In this document: one piece after another, positions 21,948 to 29,806 of the stretch
Layout: every line of letters starts with the position of its first letter
How positions within the stretch are numbered: the first letter of the stretch is position 1
NCBI RefSeq assembly: GCF_030719295.1
Contig: NZ_CP120997.1
Location: forward strand, 4,158,501 to 4,222,500
Length of the DNA: 64,000 bases
Source: Streptomyces sp. Mut1
GTDB taxonomy: Bacteria; Actinomycetota; Actinomycetes; Streptomycetales; Streptomycetaceae
Reading direction: 5' to 3'
Translations under genes and position numbers: made by a program
The notes under the pieces: model-generated
Told to the model about the DNA's origin: nothing
Databases searched by the model: none
What the model saw: the letters and a program-made list of their open reading frames with translations, nothing else

Positions 21948-24356
21948 TTGACCGGAGCCCAGGCCGCCCGGCCACCGGAGATCATCCTGTGCAGCCTGGG
22001 CGGCACCGTCCAGTGCACCGCCGCGCCCGACGGCGCGGCGGTGCCCGACCGCGACGCGGGACTGCTGCTCGTCGCCCCCGGCACGGTGCCGGAGGGCGTG
22101 CGGGTGTGCGAACTCCCCCTCGCCGCCGTACCGTCCGCCGCGCTCGACCTGCCGGACATCGTCGGCGCGCTGCGTGCGGTGGAGCGTCTGGTCGACGCGG
22201 GGGCGGCCGGGGCGGTGCTCACCATGGGCACGGACATGCTTGAGGAGGCTGCCTTCGCGGCCGACCTGCTGTGGCGGCGCGCCGAGCCGCTGGTCGTGAC
22301 CGCCGCGATGCGTGCTCCGGAGAAACCCGGCGCGGACGGCCCGGCCAACCTGCGCGCCGCCTTGCTGGTCGCCGCACACCCGGCTGCCCGCCACACGGGC
22401 TGCCTGGTGGTCCTCAATGACGAAGTGCACGCGGCCTGGCAGGTACGCAAGACCCACAGCAGCAGTCCGGCGGCCTTCCGGTCGGCACACTCGGGCCCGC
22501 TCGGTACCGTCACCGAGGGCCGGGTGCGCATCACGGCTCGGCCCATGGACCGCCCGCGGCTGAGCCTGCCGGAGGACGCCCGGTTCCCGCGGGTCGCGCT
22601 GCTACGGGCCGCGCTGGGCGACGACGGCGCGCTGCTGGACGCACTGGACGGAGCGGTCGCGGCAGGCTCACCCCCGGGCACCGCGGCCGGGCCGCTCGGG
22701 CGGGGCTTCGCCGGGGCGGTGATCGAGGCCGCGGGCGGTGGCTCCGTCCCGCCGGCGTGGTGCGAGGGGCTTGCCCGGGCAACGCGGCGGATGCCCGTCG
22801 TCTACGCCAGCCGTACCGGTGACGGTCCCACGTTCCAGACCACCTACGGCGGTTCGGGATCCGAACGTGACCTGATCGCCATGGGGCTGCGGTCCGCCGG
22901 CCTGCTGGACGGGCTGAAGACGCGTGTGCTGCTCCGGCTGCTGCTCGCGGCCGGAGCCGGGCGCCAGCGGATCGCGGAGGCCTTCCGCGCCTTCGACGAA
23001 CCCACCCACCGCACGGCCGTGCCCCGCACCGGCCCCGCACAACCTCGTACCCGCCCAGAAGCGATCCGGAGAGAGACTGCCATGACCGGCCCCACTCGCA
23101 CCCCCGCCGCCGACCCGGCCCGCCCGCGCCTCTACGGCGCGCAGACCGAGCTGGCGCTGGCCAACTTCCCCGGCTCCGGGCGCCGGCTCCGGGATGTTCC
23201 GGAGCTGGTACGCGCCTACGGCTGGACCAAGGCGGCCGCCGCCCGCGCGAACATGGATCTGGGGGTGCTCGACGCGGAGCGCGGCACGGCGATCGTCGAG
23301 GCCGCACGGGAGGTGGCGGACGGCCGCCACGACGAGGACCTGCCGACCGCGCTCGTCCAGGGCGGCGGCGGCACCTCGACCAACATGAACCTCAACGAGG
23401 TGCTGGCGGCCCGTGCCACCCAGCTGCTGCGGGAGCGCGGTAGTGAACTGACCGTGCACCCCAACGACCACGTCAACCGCTCCCAGTCCACCAACGACAC
23501 CTATCCGACGGCGATGGCGCTGGCCCTGCGCGAACTGGCCGAGCCGACGCTGCGCGCCCTGGACCGGCTGGACCAAAGCCTTCGGTCCAAGGCCGAGACC
23601 TACGACCGGCTGGAGCGCCTGGGCCGCACCTGTCTCCAGGACGCGGTGCCGCTGACGGTCGGCCAGACCCACCGGGCCCAGGCGGTCGCGGTCCGCCGCA
23701 GCGCGGAGGGGCTGCGGCGGACCGCCGACGCCCTGGCCGCGGTGCCGCTGGGCGCGACGGCCGTCGGCTCCGGAGCGGGTGCACCGGACGGATTCACCGA
23801 CGCCGCCGTACGCCATCTCGCCCGCTTCTGCGGGATGAGCGTCACAGCCTCCGAAGATTTCTTCGACTCGATGGCCCATCTGGACCCGTACTCCGCGCTG
23901 GCCGCCGCCTGCGCCCGGGCCGCCACCCTGCTGGCCAAGATCGCGGCCGACCTGCGGCTGCTCTCCTCCGGTCCGGCCGGAGGCCTGGGCGAGGTCGGTC
24001 TGCCGGTACGCCAGGCCGGGTCGTCGATCATGCCGGGCAAGGTGAATCCGGTCATCCCGGAGCTGGTCATGCAGCTGAGCTACCGGATCCGGGGCGCTGC
24101 GGCCACGGTGGATCTCGGTGTGGCGGCGGGGGAACTCGAGCTCAACATCATGGAGCCGGTCATCCTGGACGCCCTGGTGACGGCGCTGCGCGATCTGCGG
24201 GACGCGGCGGACTCGTTCGCGGAGAAGTGCGTCGACGGACTTGTCTGGCACGAGGCCGCCCTCGAACGCAATCTGCGCGGCTCGCTCCTCAGCGCGGTGG
24301 AGGCAGCCGCGGCCCACGGATACGAGCGGGCGGGATGCGGCGCGACCGAGGGGTGA
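21948..24356 (+). CDS. In-frame asparaginase-aspartate ammonia-lyase fusion
   Basis: An 802-residue open frame from TTG 21948 (GAGAGGAG eight bases upstream). Residues 1-345 are an L-asparaginase: LGGTVQ at 17-22 with Thr20, and MGTDMLEEAAF at 93-103 carrying Thr-Asp. Residues 379-802 are an aspartase/fumarase-superfamily lyase: QSTNDTYPTAM, then the signature GSSIMPGKVNP near 691-701. The linker (about 345-378) is Pro/Arg rich. An internal GGAGAG and ATG at 23082 could start the lyase separately. Together the activities would convert asparagine to aspartate and then fumarate, releasing two NH3. The lyase part (424 residues if started internally) is somewhat shorter than E. coli AspA. Confidence 0.85.
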   Translation: MTGAQAARPPEIILCSLGGTVQCTAAPDGAAVPDRDAGLLLVAPGTVPEGVRVCELPLAAVPSAALDLPDIVGALRAVERLVDAGAAGAVLTMGTDMLEEAAFAADLLWRRAEPLVVTAAMRAPEKPGADGPANLRAALLVAAHPAARHTGCLVVLNDEVHAAWQVRKTHSSSPAAFRSAHSGPLGTVTEGRVRITARPMDRPRLSLPEDARFPRVALLRAALGDDGALLDALDGAVAAGSPPGTAAGPLGRGFAGAVIEAAGGGSVPPAWCEGLARATRRMPVVYASRTGDGPTFQTTYGGSGSERDLIAMGLRSAGLLDGLKTRVLLRLLLAAGAGRQRIAEAFRAFDEPTHRTAVPRTGPAQPRTRPEAIRRETAMTGPTRTPAADPARPRLYGAQTELALANFPGSGRRLRDVPELVRAYGWTKAAAARANMDLGVLDAERGTAIVEAAREVADGRHDEDLPTALVQGGGGTSTNMNLNEVLAARATQLLRERGSELTVHPNDHVNRSQSTNDTYPTAMALALRELAEPTLRALDRLDQSLRSKAETYDRLERLGRTCLQDAVPLTVGQTHRAQAVAVRRSAEGLRRTADALAAVPLGATAVGSGAGAPDGFTDAAVRHLARFCGMSVTASEDFFDSMAHLDPYSALAAACARAATLLAKIAADLRLLSSGPAGGLGEVGLPVRQAGSSIMPGKVNPVIPELVMQLSYRIRGAAATVDLGVAAGELELNIMEPVILDALVTALRDLRDAADSFAEKCVDGLVWHEAALERNLRGSLLSAVEAAAAHGYERAGCGATEG

Positions 24357-24401
24357 CGGCCAGTTACCCGTGCCCGACAGCTGCACCCTGACCGGCAAAA
24401 G

Positions 24402-24439
24402 GAGAACGTCCCGGACGGCATGCCGTCCGGGACGTTCTC
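24402..24439. terminator. Terminator shared by tRNA-Phe and the ansA-aspA gene
   Basis: A fully palindromic hairpin of about 19 bp per arm begins five bases past the encoded CCA of tRNA-Phe on the minus strand and is followed there by CTTTTG. On the plus strand it can end the asparaginase-aspartase transcript. A near-identical copy is at 29292-29329. Confidence 0.85.
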
Positions 24440-24443
24440 ACGA

Positions 24444-24520
24444 TGGTGGCTGGGGCCGGGATCGAACCGGCGACCTATCGCTTTTCAGGCGATCGCTCGT
24501 ACCAACTGAGCTACCCAGCC
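24444..24520 (-). tRNA. tRNA-Phe(GAA), copy A
   Basis: Minus-strand cloverleaf with acceptor GGCTGGG/CCCAGCC, anticodon loop CTGAAAA (GAA) and encoded CCA. Identical to the copy at 29334-29410. It follows tRNA-Asp copy A in a two-gene transcript. Confidence 0.95.
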
Positions 24521-24543
24521 ACGCAGCTCGTACGGGCTGCAAG

Positions 24544-24618
24544 CGGTCCTGACGGGATTTGAACCCGCGGCCTCCACCTTGACAGGGTGGCGAGCACTCC
24601 TAACTGCTCCACAGGACC
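24544..24618 (-). tRNA. tRNA-Asp(GTC), copy A
   Basis: Identical to the tRNA-Asp genes at 218-292 and 29438-29512, anticodon GTC. It lies 23 bases upstream of tRNA-Phe copy A. Confidence 0.95.
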
Positions 24619-24767
24619 AAGCATCGCTCGACCAAGTGTCGCACAGGTTTCGTGTGCCCCCAACGAGATACGGACCCCGGCACCGAGCGGGCGATCTCAC
24701 CGTTCCCCTCACGGTGAAAGTCGCCTTGGGCTACGGTCGCCACGCAGGCGGCGAAGGGAGTGTGCCG

Positions 24768-26561
24768 ATGCCCCGCCATGTGTTGACCGCGGTCGGCGTC
24801 GGGGGCGAACCGATCGGGCGGGAGGCCCGCGACACGACGCCCCCGCTGGCGCTGGTCGCCTCGTACGGCGACCTGCACGCGTGCGACTACGTGACCGTGA
24901 CCCAGGACGCGGCAGTGAGCCTCTACGCCCGCGACCCCGACGGGATCTGGTGCGTCGTGTGCGCCGGCACCGACGCCGTGACCGCCGACGAGATGCGCCT
25001 CTGGTTCGACCTCACCCACCACTTCCCGGGCCCCGGCAGGACAGCCGAAAGCCATCCGCTCGGCCGGGCTCCCGCCACGGGAGCCGGCGGGAGCATCGAC
25101 GCGGCGGGCGCCGTCGCCCTGGTCCGGGAACACATCGAAGCCCGCGGTCCGGACTATCCGTCCCAGGGGCTGGAGGCGGACCGGTTCGCCGCCGGGTGGA
25201 GCGTGTACGCGCCCGTCGACATCGATGACAGCGACCCCATGGCCTTCCTCGACCTGCCGCTCGACCGATCGGTGTTCCTGATCAGCGACGCGGGGCGGAT
25301 CAAGGAGGTCACCACGGCGATCCCACCCGAACAGGCACGGACCCTGTTCACCGCCGAGGAGGCCTTCGTACGGCGCGCACCCGTCGAGGAGTCCTTCATG
25401 AACAGCTTCAAGGAGGAGTTCGAGCGCCTCGACGCCCTGTCGGGGCGGCCGAGCGCCATCGCGGACTTCACCGTCGTCTCCACCCCGCCCGAGGAGCTGA
25501 TCGCGGGCCGCGTAGCCGCACTCGCCCAGGAGACCGCGCAGCAGCTGGCCCTGCTCGGACCGGCGCAGTGGCAACGCATGACCGCGGTCTTCTCGTGCGC
25601 GGTGTCCGCCGAGAGGGCCGGAGCGTCCTTCTGGGACCATGAGCAGCCCCTGGACGCGCGGGTCCCGGAACAGGTCGCGCTCCTCGTACGCCGCCAGCGG
25701 CACCTCGCCGCCGCCATGCCGGCCGGACCGTGGCTGCGCATGCTGCTCACCGTCACCAAGGGCGCGGACGGGCGCGCGCAGGTCGCCACCGAGTACGACT
25801 ACGGGGACGAGCGGCTGGCCGACGCCCACCTGCTGGCTCCGGCGCACTACCGCAACGACCTCGCCGCCTACCCGCGGGCCGAGGTGCCGGCATGGCTGAC
25901 GCGCTATGCCGCAGGACGTGGACCGCGTGCGGAGCGCGCGGGGGCGGAACCTTCGCCTGCGCGGCCCGCGCGGGCGGAGCCTCCGCGTCCCGCACCGGCC
26001 GAGCGGCCCTTCGTGGAGAGCAGGGTCGGCAGGTCCTCCCTGGTCGCCGACCGGCACCGCGTCAGCTACGGGCAGGACACGCTCGACTGGGACGAGGCCG
26101 ACTGGATCCGGTATCCGGTCTCCCGGATGAAGCACCAGGGCTTCCTGTTTCCGTCCCTCTACACCAACACCTACGCCTTCGGCGTGGGCACGTACGGAGA
26201 CTCCCCGAAGAACCTGGGACATATCAGCTGGAACAACGGCGGGAAGAAGTCCAGGCCGCCCGAGGAGTGGCTGGCCCTCGTCGACTTCGTCCAGCGCGTG
26301 GTCGAACCCCGGCTCCTGGCGCAGCACCTCGCCCTCATCCGGCGGGGCGGGTCGTTCACCATCGGCGAGGTGCGCGTGCACCGTGACGGGCTCACGCTGC
26401 GCGGGGTCATGGACGCCGACTGGCGCGCGCTCACCGATATCGAGGTCGCGCACGGCCTGGTATCCGTCCACGAGCAGGGCCGGTCGCAGCCATTGAGGGT
26501 GTCGCTCGACAGTCCCAACGCCGTGCTGCTGCCGCGCGTCGTGGCGGCCATGACCGGGTGA
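24768..26561 (+). CDS. 597-aa mosaic protein with immunity-like modules
   Basis: No single family covers this protein. ATG 24768 follows GAAGGGA. The N-terminal part (1-220) includes ALVREHIEARGPDYPS...GWSVYAPVDIDD...FLISDAGRI, which resembles YrhB/Imm35-type immunity domains. The middle (about 225-385) has QWQRMTAVFSCAVSAE, LLTVTKGADGRAQVATEYDYGDE and LLAPAHYRNDLAAYPRAEVP, resembling YezG-like (DUF600) immunity proteins. After a Pro/Ala-rich linker, the C-terminal 165 residues (SRVGRSSLVADRHRVSYG...) look like a conserved beta-rich domain. It lies between the tRNA repeats and has no toxin gene beside it. The module assignments are by eye and tentative. Confidence 0.6.
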   Translation: MPRHVLTAVGVGGEPIGREARDTTPPLALVASYGDLHACDYVTVTQDAAVSLYARDPDGIWCVVCAGTDAVTADEMRLWFDLTHHFPGPGRTAESHPLGRAPATGAGGSIDAAGAVALVREHIEARGPDYPSQGLEADRFAAGWSVYAPVDIDDSDPMAFLDLPLDRSVFLISDAGRIKEVTTAIPPEQARTLFTAEEAFVRRAPVEESFMNSFKEEFERLDALSGRPSAIADFTVVSTPPEELIAGRVAALAQETAQQLALLGPAQWQRMTAVFSCAVSAERAGASFWDHEQPLDARVPEQVALLVRRQRHLAAAMPAGPWLRMLLTVTKGADGRAQVATEYDYGDERLADAHLLAPAHYRNDLAAYPRAEVPAWLTRYAAGRGPRAERAGAEPSPARPARAEPPRPAPAERPFVESRVGRSSLVADRHRVSYGQDTLDWDEADWIRYPVSRMKHQGFLFPSLYTNTYAFGVGTYGDSPKNLGHISWNNGGKKSRPPEEWLALVDFVQRVVEPRLLAQHLALIRRGGSFTIGEVRVHRDGLTLRGVMDADWRALTDIEVAHGLVSVHEQGRSQPLRVSLDSPNAVLLPRVVAAMTG

Positions 26562-26645
26562 GGCCCCGCTCCGTACCAGGGCCCGGCGCGGAGCGGGGAC
26601 CCGGCGGCGCACCCGCGTGACGAGTCGGCGTCGTCCGGTGCCCCG

Positions 26646-29099
26646 TTACTCGGGGAGGCGGGATCCGGTCCGTGCGCCGGCCGGCGGGCCCGCCGCGGCA
26701 GCGGCCGTGATCAGCGCCGCCGCGCAGAGGCCCGCGACGAAGGTGAGCCCGGCGGCGCCGAACAGGGCACTGGTGCCGGTGCCTCCCCAGACGGGGGCCC
26801 CGGCGCCGAACAAGGCGGCGCCGAGGGCCGTGCCCAGCTGGAGAGCGGTGGTGGCCACCGCCGCGGCACCGCCCCGGCCCCGGTCCGTCGCGTCCCCCAC
26901 GGCGATGGAGAACAGCGGCGCCATGGCCGTACCCAGGCCGAGTCCCGCCAACACCGAGCCGGCCAGCACCAGGGCGAACGTCCCGCCGTTTCCGATGGCG
27001 CCCAGGGGCAGCAGCCCGACGGCGGCCGGCAGCAGGCCCGCCGCGATCAGCTTTCGTGGCGCGACGCGTCGCAGGCCCGGGGCGATCCGGGTGGCACCGA
27101 TGACGAAGGCGATGCCCGCCGGCAGCACCGCCACACCGGCCGCTGCCTGCGAGAGGCCCGAGACGGGTCCCAGGACGAGCGCGAGCGCGGGAAAGAGCGC
27201 GAACAGGCCCGCCGCGCCCAGACACAGCACCACCAGGCCGACGATCCGGTCCCGATCGCGGGCGGACGCGCGGGCGGCGTGCGGAACGCCCGCGGCCGCG
27301 AGCAGGAGGACGCCGATGCCGAGCGGGCCCAGGAGCGAAGCGGCTGTCCAGCCGTGCGGGCGCGCCTCGTACAGTCCGTAGCTCGTGAGCAGGGCGCCCA
27401 CGGAGCCAAGCAGCAGGCCCGGCGTCGTGAGCCCGCCCCGGCCGGGCTCCGCATGGTCCCGCACCCGGGTGGCGGCGGCGACGAGGGCGATCAGTACGAG
27501 GAGCACGTCGGCGAACAGGCAGGTGCGCCAGCTCACGGACTCGGTCATCACCGCGCCCCAGGCCAGCCCCGCGGGCCAGCCGCCGACCGCGACCGCGGCG
27601 TAGACACCGAGGGCCCGGCCGCGCTCCCCGGGCTCGACGAAGCGGGCCGAGACCAGCGCGAGCACGGCGGGTGTCACCAGCGCGGCACCGGCGCCCTGAA
27701 GGGCAAGGGCCGCGATGAGTACGCCGGCAGTCGGGGCGAACGCGCCGACAACGGCGGCCACCGCCACCGCGGACAGCCCCGTCATGAGCGTCCGCCGGCC
27801 GCCCACCCGGTCCACGAGGTGTCCCCCGAGCAGCAACAGCGCGCCCAGGGCCACGCCGTAGGCGGTGAACAGCGAGTACGTGGTGCGCATAGCGAGGTCG
27901 CCGGCGAGGGAGGGGGCGGCCGCGTGCAGACTCGCGGCGTCGAGGACCACGACGAACTGTGCGAACACCGCGGCGGCCAGGCCCCGCCATCGGCGCGGAT
28001 CCGGCGCCCGGCCCGGGGCGGGCGCCGGGCGTGCGGGGTGCCCGGCCGTGCCCGGGGGCGGACCGAGGGCGGGCGGGGCGCCGGGGTGCGCGGCGGGGGT
28101 GGGTGTGTACAGGTCCCGCGGGGAGACGGACGGCTGGAGCCGGCCGAGCCGTACGGGCGGGTTCGACGGCGGCCCGTCCGGAGCGGGACCGGCGGGGGCC
28201 TGGGGCGCGAAGTCCAGCAACTGGGCGGCGTGGCGGCCCAGCTGGGCCAGGATCGCGCTCGGCAGCCAGACCTCGTCGGCGCCCGAGGCGGTCCGGTCGG
28301 CGACCTCCTGGAGGGTGGGGCGCTCGGCCGGGTCCTTGGCGAGGCACGCGCCGACGAGATCCCGCAGCGACTCGGGGACCCCGGTCAGGTCCGCCGCTTC
28401 CTCGGCGACCCGGAACAGGTGGGCGTTGAGGCCGGTGTCCGCGGCACCGAACAGCAGCCGCCCCGTGGCGGCGTACACGAGAACCGCGCCCAGGCAGAAC
28501 ACATCGCTGGCAGCGGTGAGTTCGAGTCCGCGCACTTGCTCGGGCGACATGAAGCCCGGGGACCCGATCAGCATGCCGGTGCGCGTGAGTAGGCTCTGTG
28601 GCGCGAGCGTGTCCATGGCCCGCGCGATCCCGAAGTCGATCACGCGCGGCCCGTCCACGGTCACCAGGACATTGGACGGCTTGAGGTCCCGGTGGATCAG
28701 GCCCGCGCCGTGCACCGCGGCCAGGGCGAGCGCGAGGCGATGGGCCAGGACCCGCACGGAGTCCTCGGGCAACGGCCCGAAGTCACGTCCCACCACACGG
28801 GTCAGGTCGGGCCCGGGAACGTACCGCGTCGCCACCCAGGGGACGGCGGCGTCGGTGTCGGCGTCGAGCACGGCAGCGGTCCACTCGCCGCCCACCCGCC
28901 GGGCGGCGGCCACCTCGCGGGCGAACCGCCGGCGGAATTCCGGATGCTGGGCGTGCTCCGCCCGGACGACCTTGACGGCGACCGTGCGCCCGTCGTCCGA
29001 GCGGCCCAGGTACACCAGTCCCATCCCTCCCTCACCCAGCCGGGCGATCGGACGGTACGGGCCTATCCGGGCAGGGTCTTGGGGAGTCAGCTGATCCAC
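26646..29099 (-). CDS. Ser/Thr protein kinase fused to an MFS transporter
   Basis: An 817-residue fusion. Residues 10-270 are a complete PknB-type kinase: GEGGMG loop, VAVKVV lysine, HRDLKPSN catalytic loop, DFGIA and GSPGFMSPEQ activation segment. A Pro-rich linker (about 300-370) leads to an EmrB/QacA-type major facilitator domain (about 375-805) with roughly 14 hydrophobic segments and the motif HLVDRVGGRRTLM. Kinase signalling may gate or sense export, or the transporter may be the sensor. The GTG at 29099 is the best start because the kinase begins ten residues later, although the ribosome-binding site is weak. It converges with the mosaic gene between the two tRNA repeats. Confidence 0.88.
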   Translation of the reverse strand: MDQLTPQDPARIGPYRPIARLGEGGMGLVYLGRSDDGRTVAVKVVRAEHAQHPEFRRRFAREVAAARRVGGEWTAAVLDADTDAAVPWVATRYVPGPDLTRVVGRDFGPLPEDSVRVLAHRLALALAAVHGAGLIHRDLKPSNVLVTVDGPRVIDFGIARAMDTLAPQSLLTRTGMLIGSPGFMSPEQVRGLELTAASDVFCLGAVLVYAATGRLLFGAADTGLNAHLFRVAEEAADLTGVPESLRDLVGACLAKDPAERPTLQEVADRTASGADEVWLPSAILAQLGRHAAQLLDFAPQAPAGPAPDGPPSNPPVRLGRLQPSVSPRDLYTPTPAAHPGAPPALGPPPGTAGHPARPAPAPGRAPDPRRWRGLAAAVFAQFVVVLDAASLHAAAPSLAGDLAMRTTYSLFTAYGVALGALLLLGGHLVDRVGGRRTLMTGLSAVAVAAVVGAFAPTAGVLIAALALQGAGAALVTPAVLALVSARFVEPGERGRALGVYAAVAVGGWPAGLAWGAVMTESVSWRTCLFADVLLVLIALVAAATRVRDHAEPGRGGLTTPGLLLGSVGALLTSYGLYEARPHGWTAASLLGPLGIGVLLLAAAGVPHAARASARDRDRIVGLVVLCLGAAGLFALFPALALVLGPVSGLSQAAAGVAVLPAGIAFVIGATRIAPGLRRVAPRKLIAAGLLPAAVGLLPLGAIGNGGTFALVLAGSVLAGLGLGTAMAPLFSIAVGDATDRGRGGAAAVATTALQLGTALGAALFGAGAPVWGGTGTSALFGAAGLTFVAGLCAAALITAAAAAGPPAGARTGSRLPE

Positions 29100-29291
29100 G
29101 GCGGCACGGTAGTCCCATGTTCCGGGGCCGTCATGGCACGCGATGGGTTCCCCGCGCAAGGCTCACGAATGGACCCTTCGCTTCCGGTTCGCGCCACGGG
29201 TACGCGCCGCTGCGCCTCGGGCTCGCCGGCTCCGGTGGGCCTTCTCCGGGCGTACAGGCTCCGGGGCATACGGACTCCGGGGCATACAAAC

Positions 29292-29329
29292 GAGAACGTC
29301 CCGGACGGGATGCCGTCCGGGACGTTCTC
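29292..29329 (-). terminator. Terminator of the Glu-Asp-Phe tRNA operon
   Basis: A palindromic hairpin four bases beyond the CCA of tRNA-Phe, followed on the minus strand by GTTTG. One base differs from the copy at 24402-24439. Confidence 0.85.
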
Positions 29330-29333
29330 AGGG

Positions 29334-29410
29334 TGGTGGCTGGGGCCGGGATCGAACCGGCGACCTATCGCTTTTCAGGCGATCGCTCGTACCAACTGAG
29401 CTACCCAGCC
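29334..29410 (-). tRNA. tRNA-Phe(GAA), copy B
   Basis: Anticodon loop CTGAAAA, CCA encoded, last gene of the Glu-Asp-Phe operon. Identical to copy A. Confidence 0.95.
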
Positions 29411-29437
29411 ACGCAGTTCACCGAAGTGAGCTGCAAG

Positions 29438-29512
29438 CGGTCCTGACGGGATTTGAACCCGCGGCCTCCACCTTGACAGGGTGGCGAGCACTCCTAACTG
29501 CTCCACAGGACC
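29438..29512 (-). tRNA. tRNA-Asp(GTC), copy B
   Basis: Anticodon GTC, CCA not encoded. Middle gene of the Glu-Asp-Phe operon. Confidence 0.95.
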
Positions 29513-29550
29513 AAGAACTATGCAAAGTGCCTACTGCATAGGGTGATGCG

Positions 29551-29623
29551 TGCCCCCAACGGGATTCGAACCCGTGCTACCGCCTTGAAAGGGCGGCGTC
29601 CTGGGCCACTAGACGATGAGGGC
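29551..29623 (-). tRNA. tRNA-Glu(TTC)
   Basis: Minus-strand cloverleaf with anticodon stem CCGCC/GGCGG, loop CTTTCAA (anticodon TTC), T-arm GGGTTCGAATCCC and acceptor starting GCCCTCA. First gene of the three-tRNA operon. CCA is not encoded. Confidence 0.95.
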
Positions 29624-29806
29624 AGAACTGCTGTTACAGCTTGCTTCCGCGTCTGTTACCACGAGGCCCGAGGGAACGTGAGAAGCATGTGACTCCGCTT
29701 CCCCCTGGAGGTTCCGCTTCTTCCTTCACCCCTGGAGGTTTCAGAACGGTCAAGTCCCGACCGGCGCCCTTGGGCACGTGGGAGACTGTACTACGGCGTT
29801 TCCGCG

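Larger units (their letters stand above)
24402..24620. repeat. Direct repeat A: terminator, tRNA-Phe, tRNA-Asp
   Basis: About 220 bp that recur in the same orientation at 29292-29514. The hairpin differs by one base in its centre, both tRNAs are identical, and only the spacer between them differs in length and sequence. The two copies bound a 4.7-kb segment with two genes. Confidence 0.8.
29292..29514. repeat. Direct repeat B: terminator, tRNA-Phe, tRNA-Asp
   Basis: Second copy of the terminator/tRNA-Phe/tRNA-Asp segment (see 24402-24620). This copy is joined to tRNA-Glu and is therefore probably the original operon. Confidence 0.8.

Noticed and set aside
24402..29514. Transposon or integrase-borne element between the tRNA repeats
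   Set aside because: No integrase, recombinase or transposase gene and no inverted terminal repeats were found, so only the duplication itself is reported.
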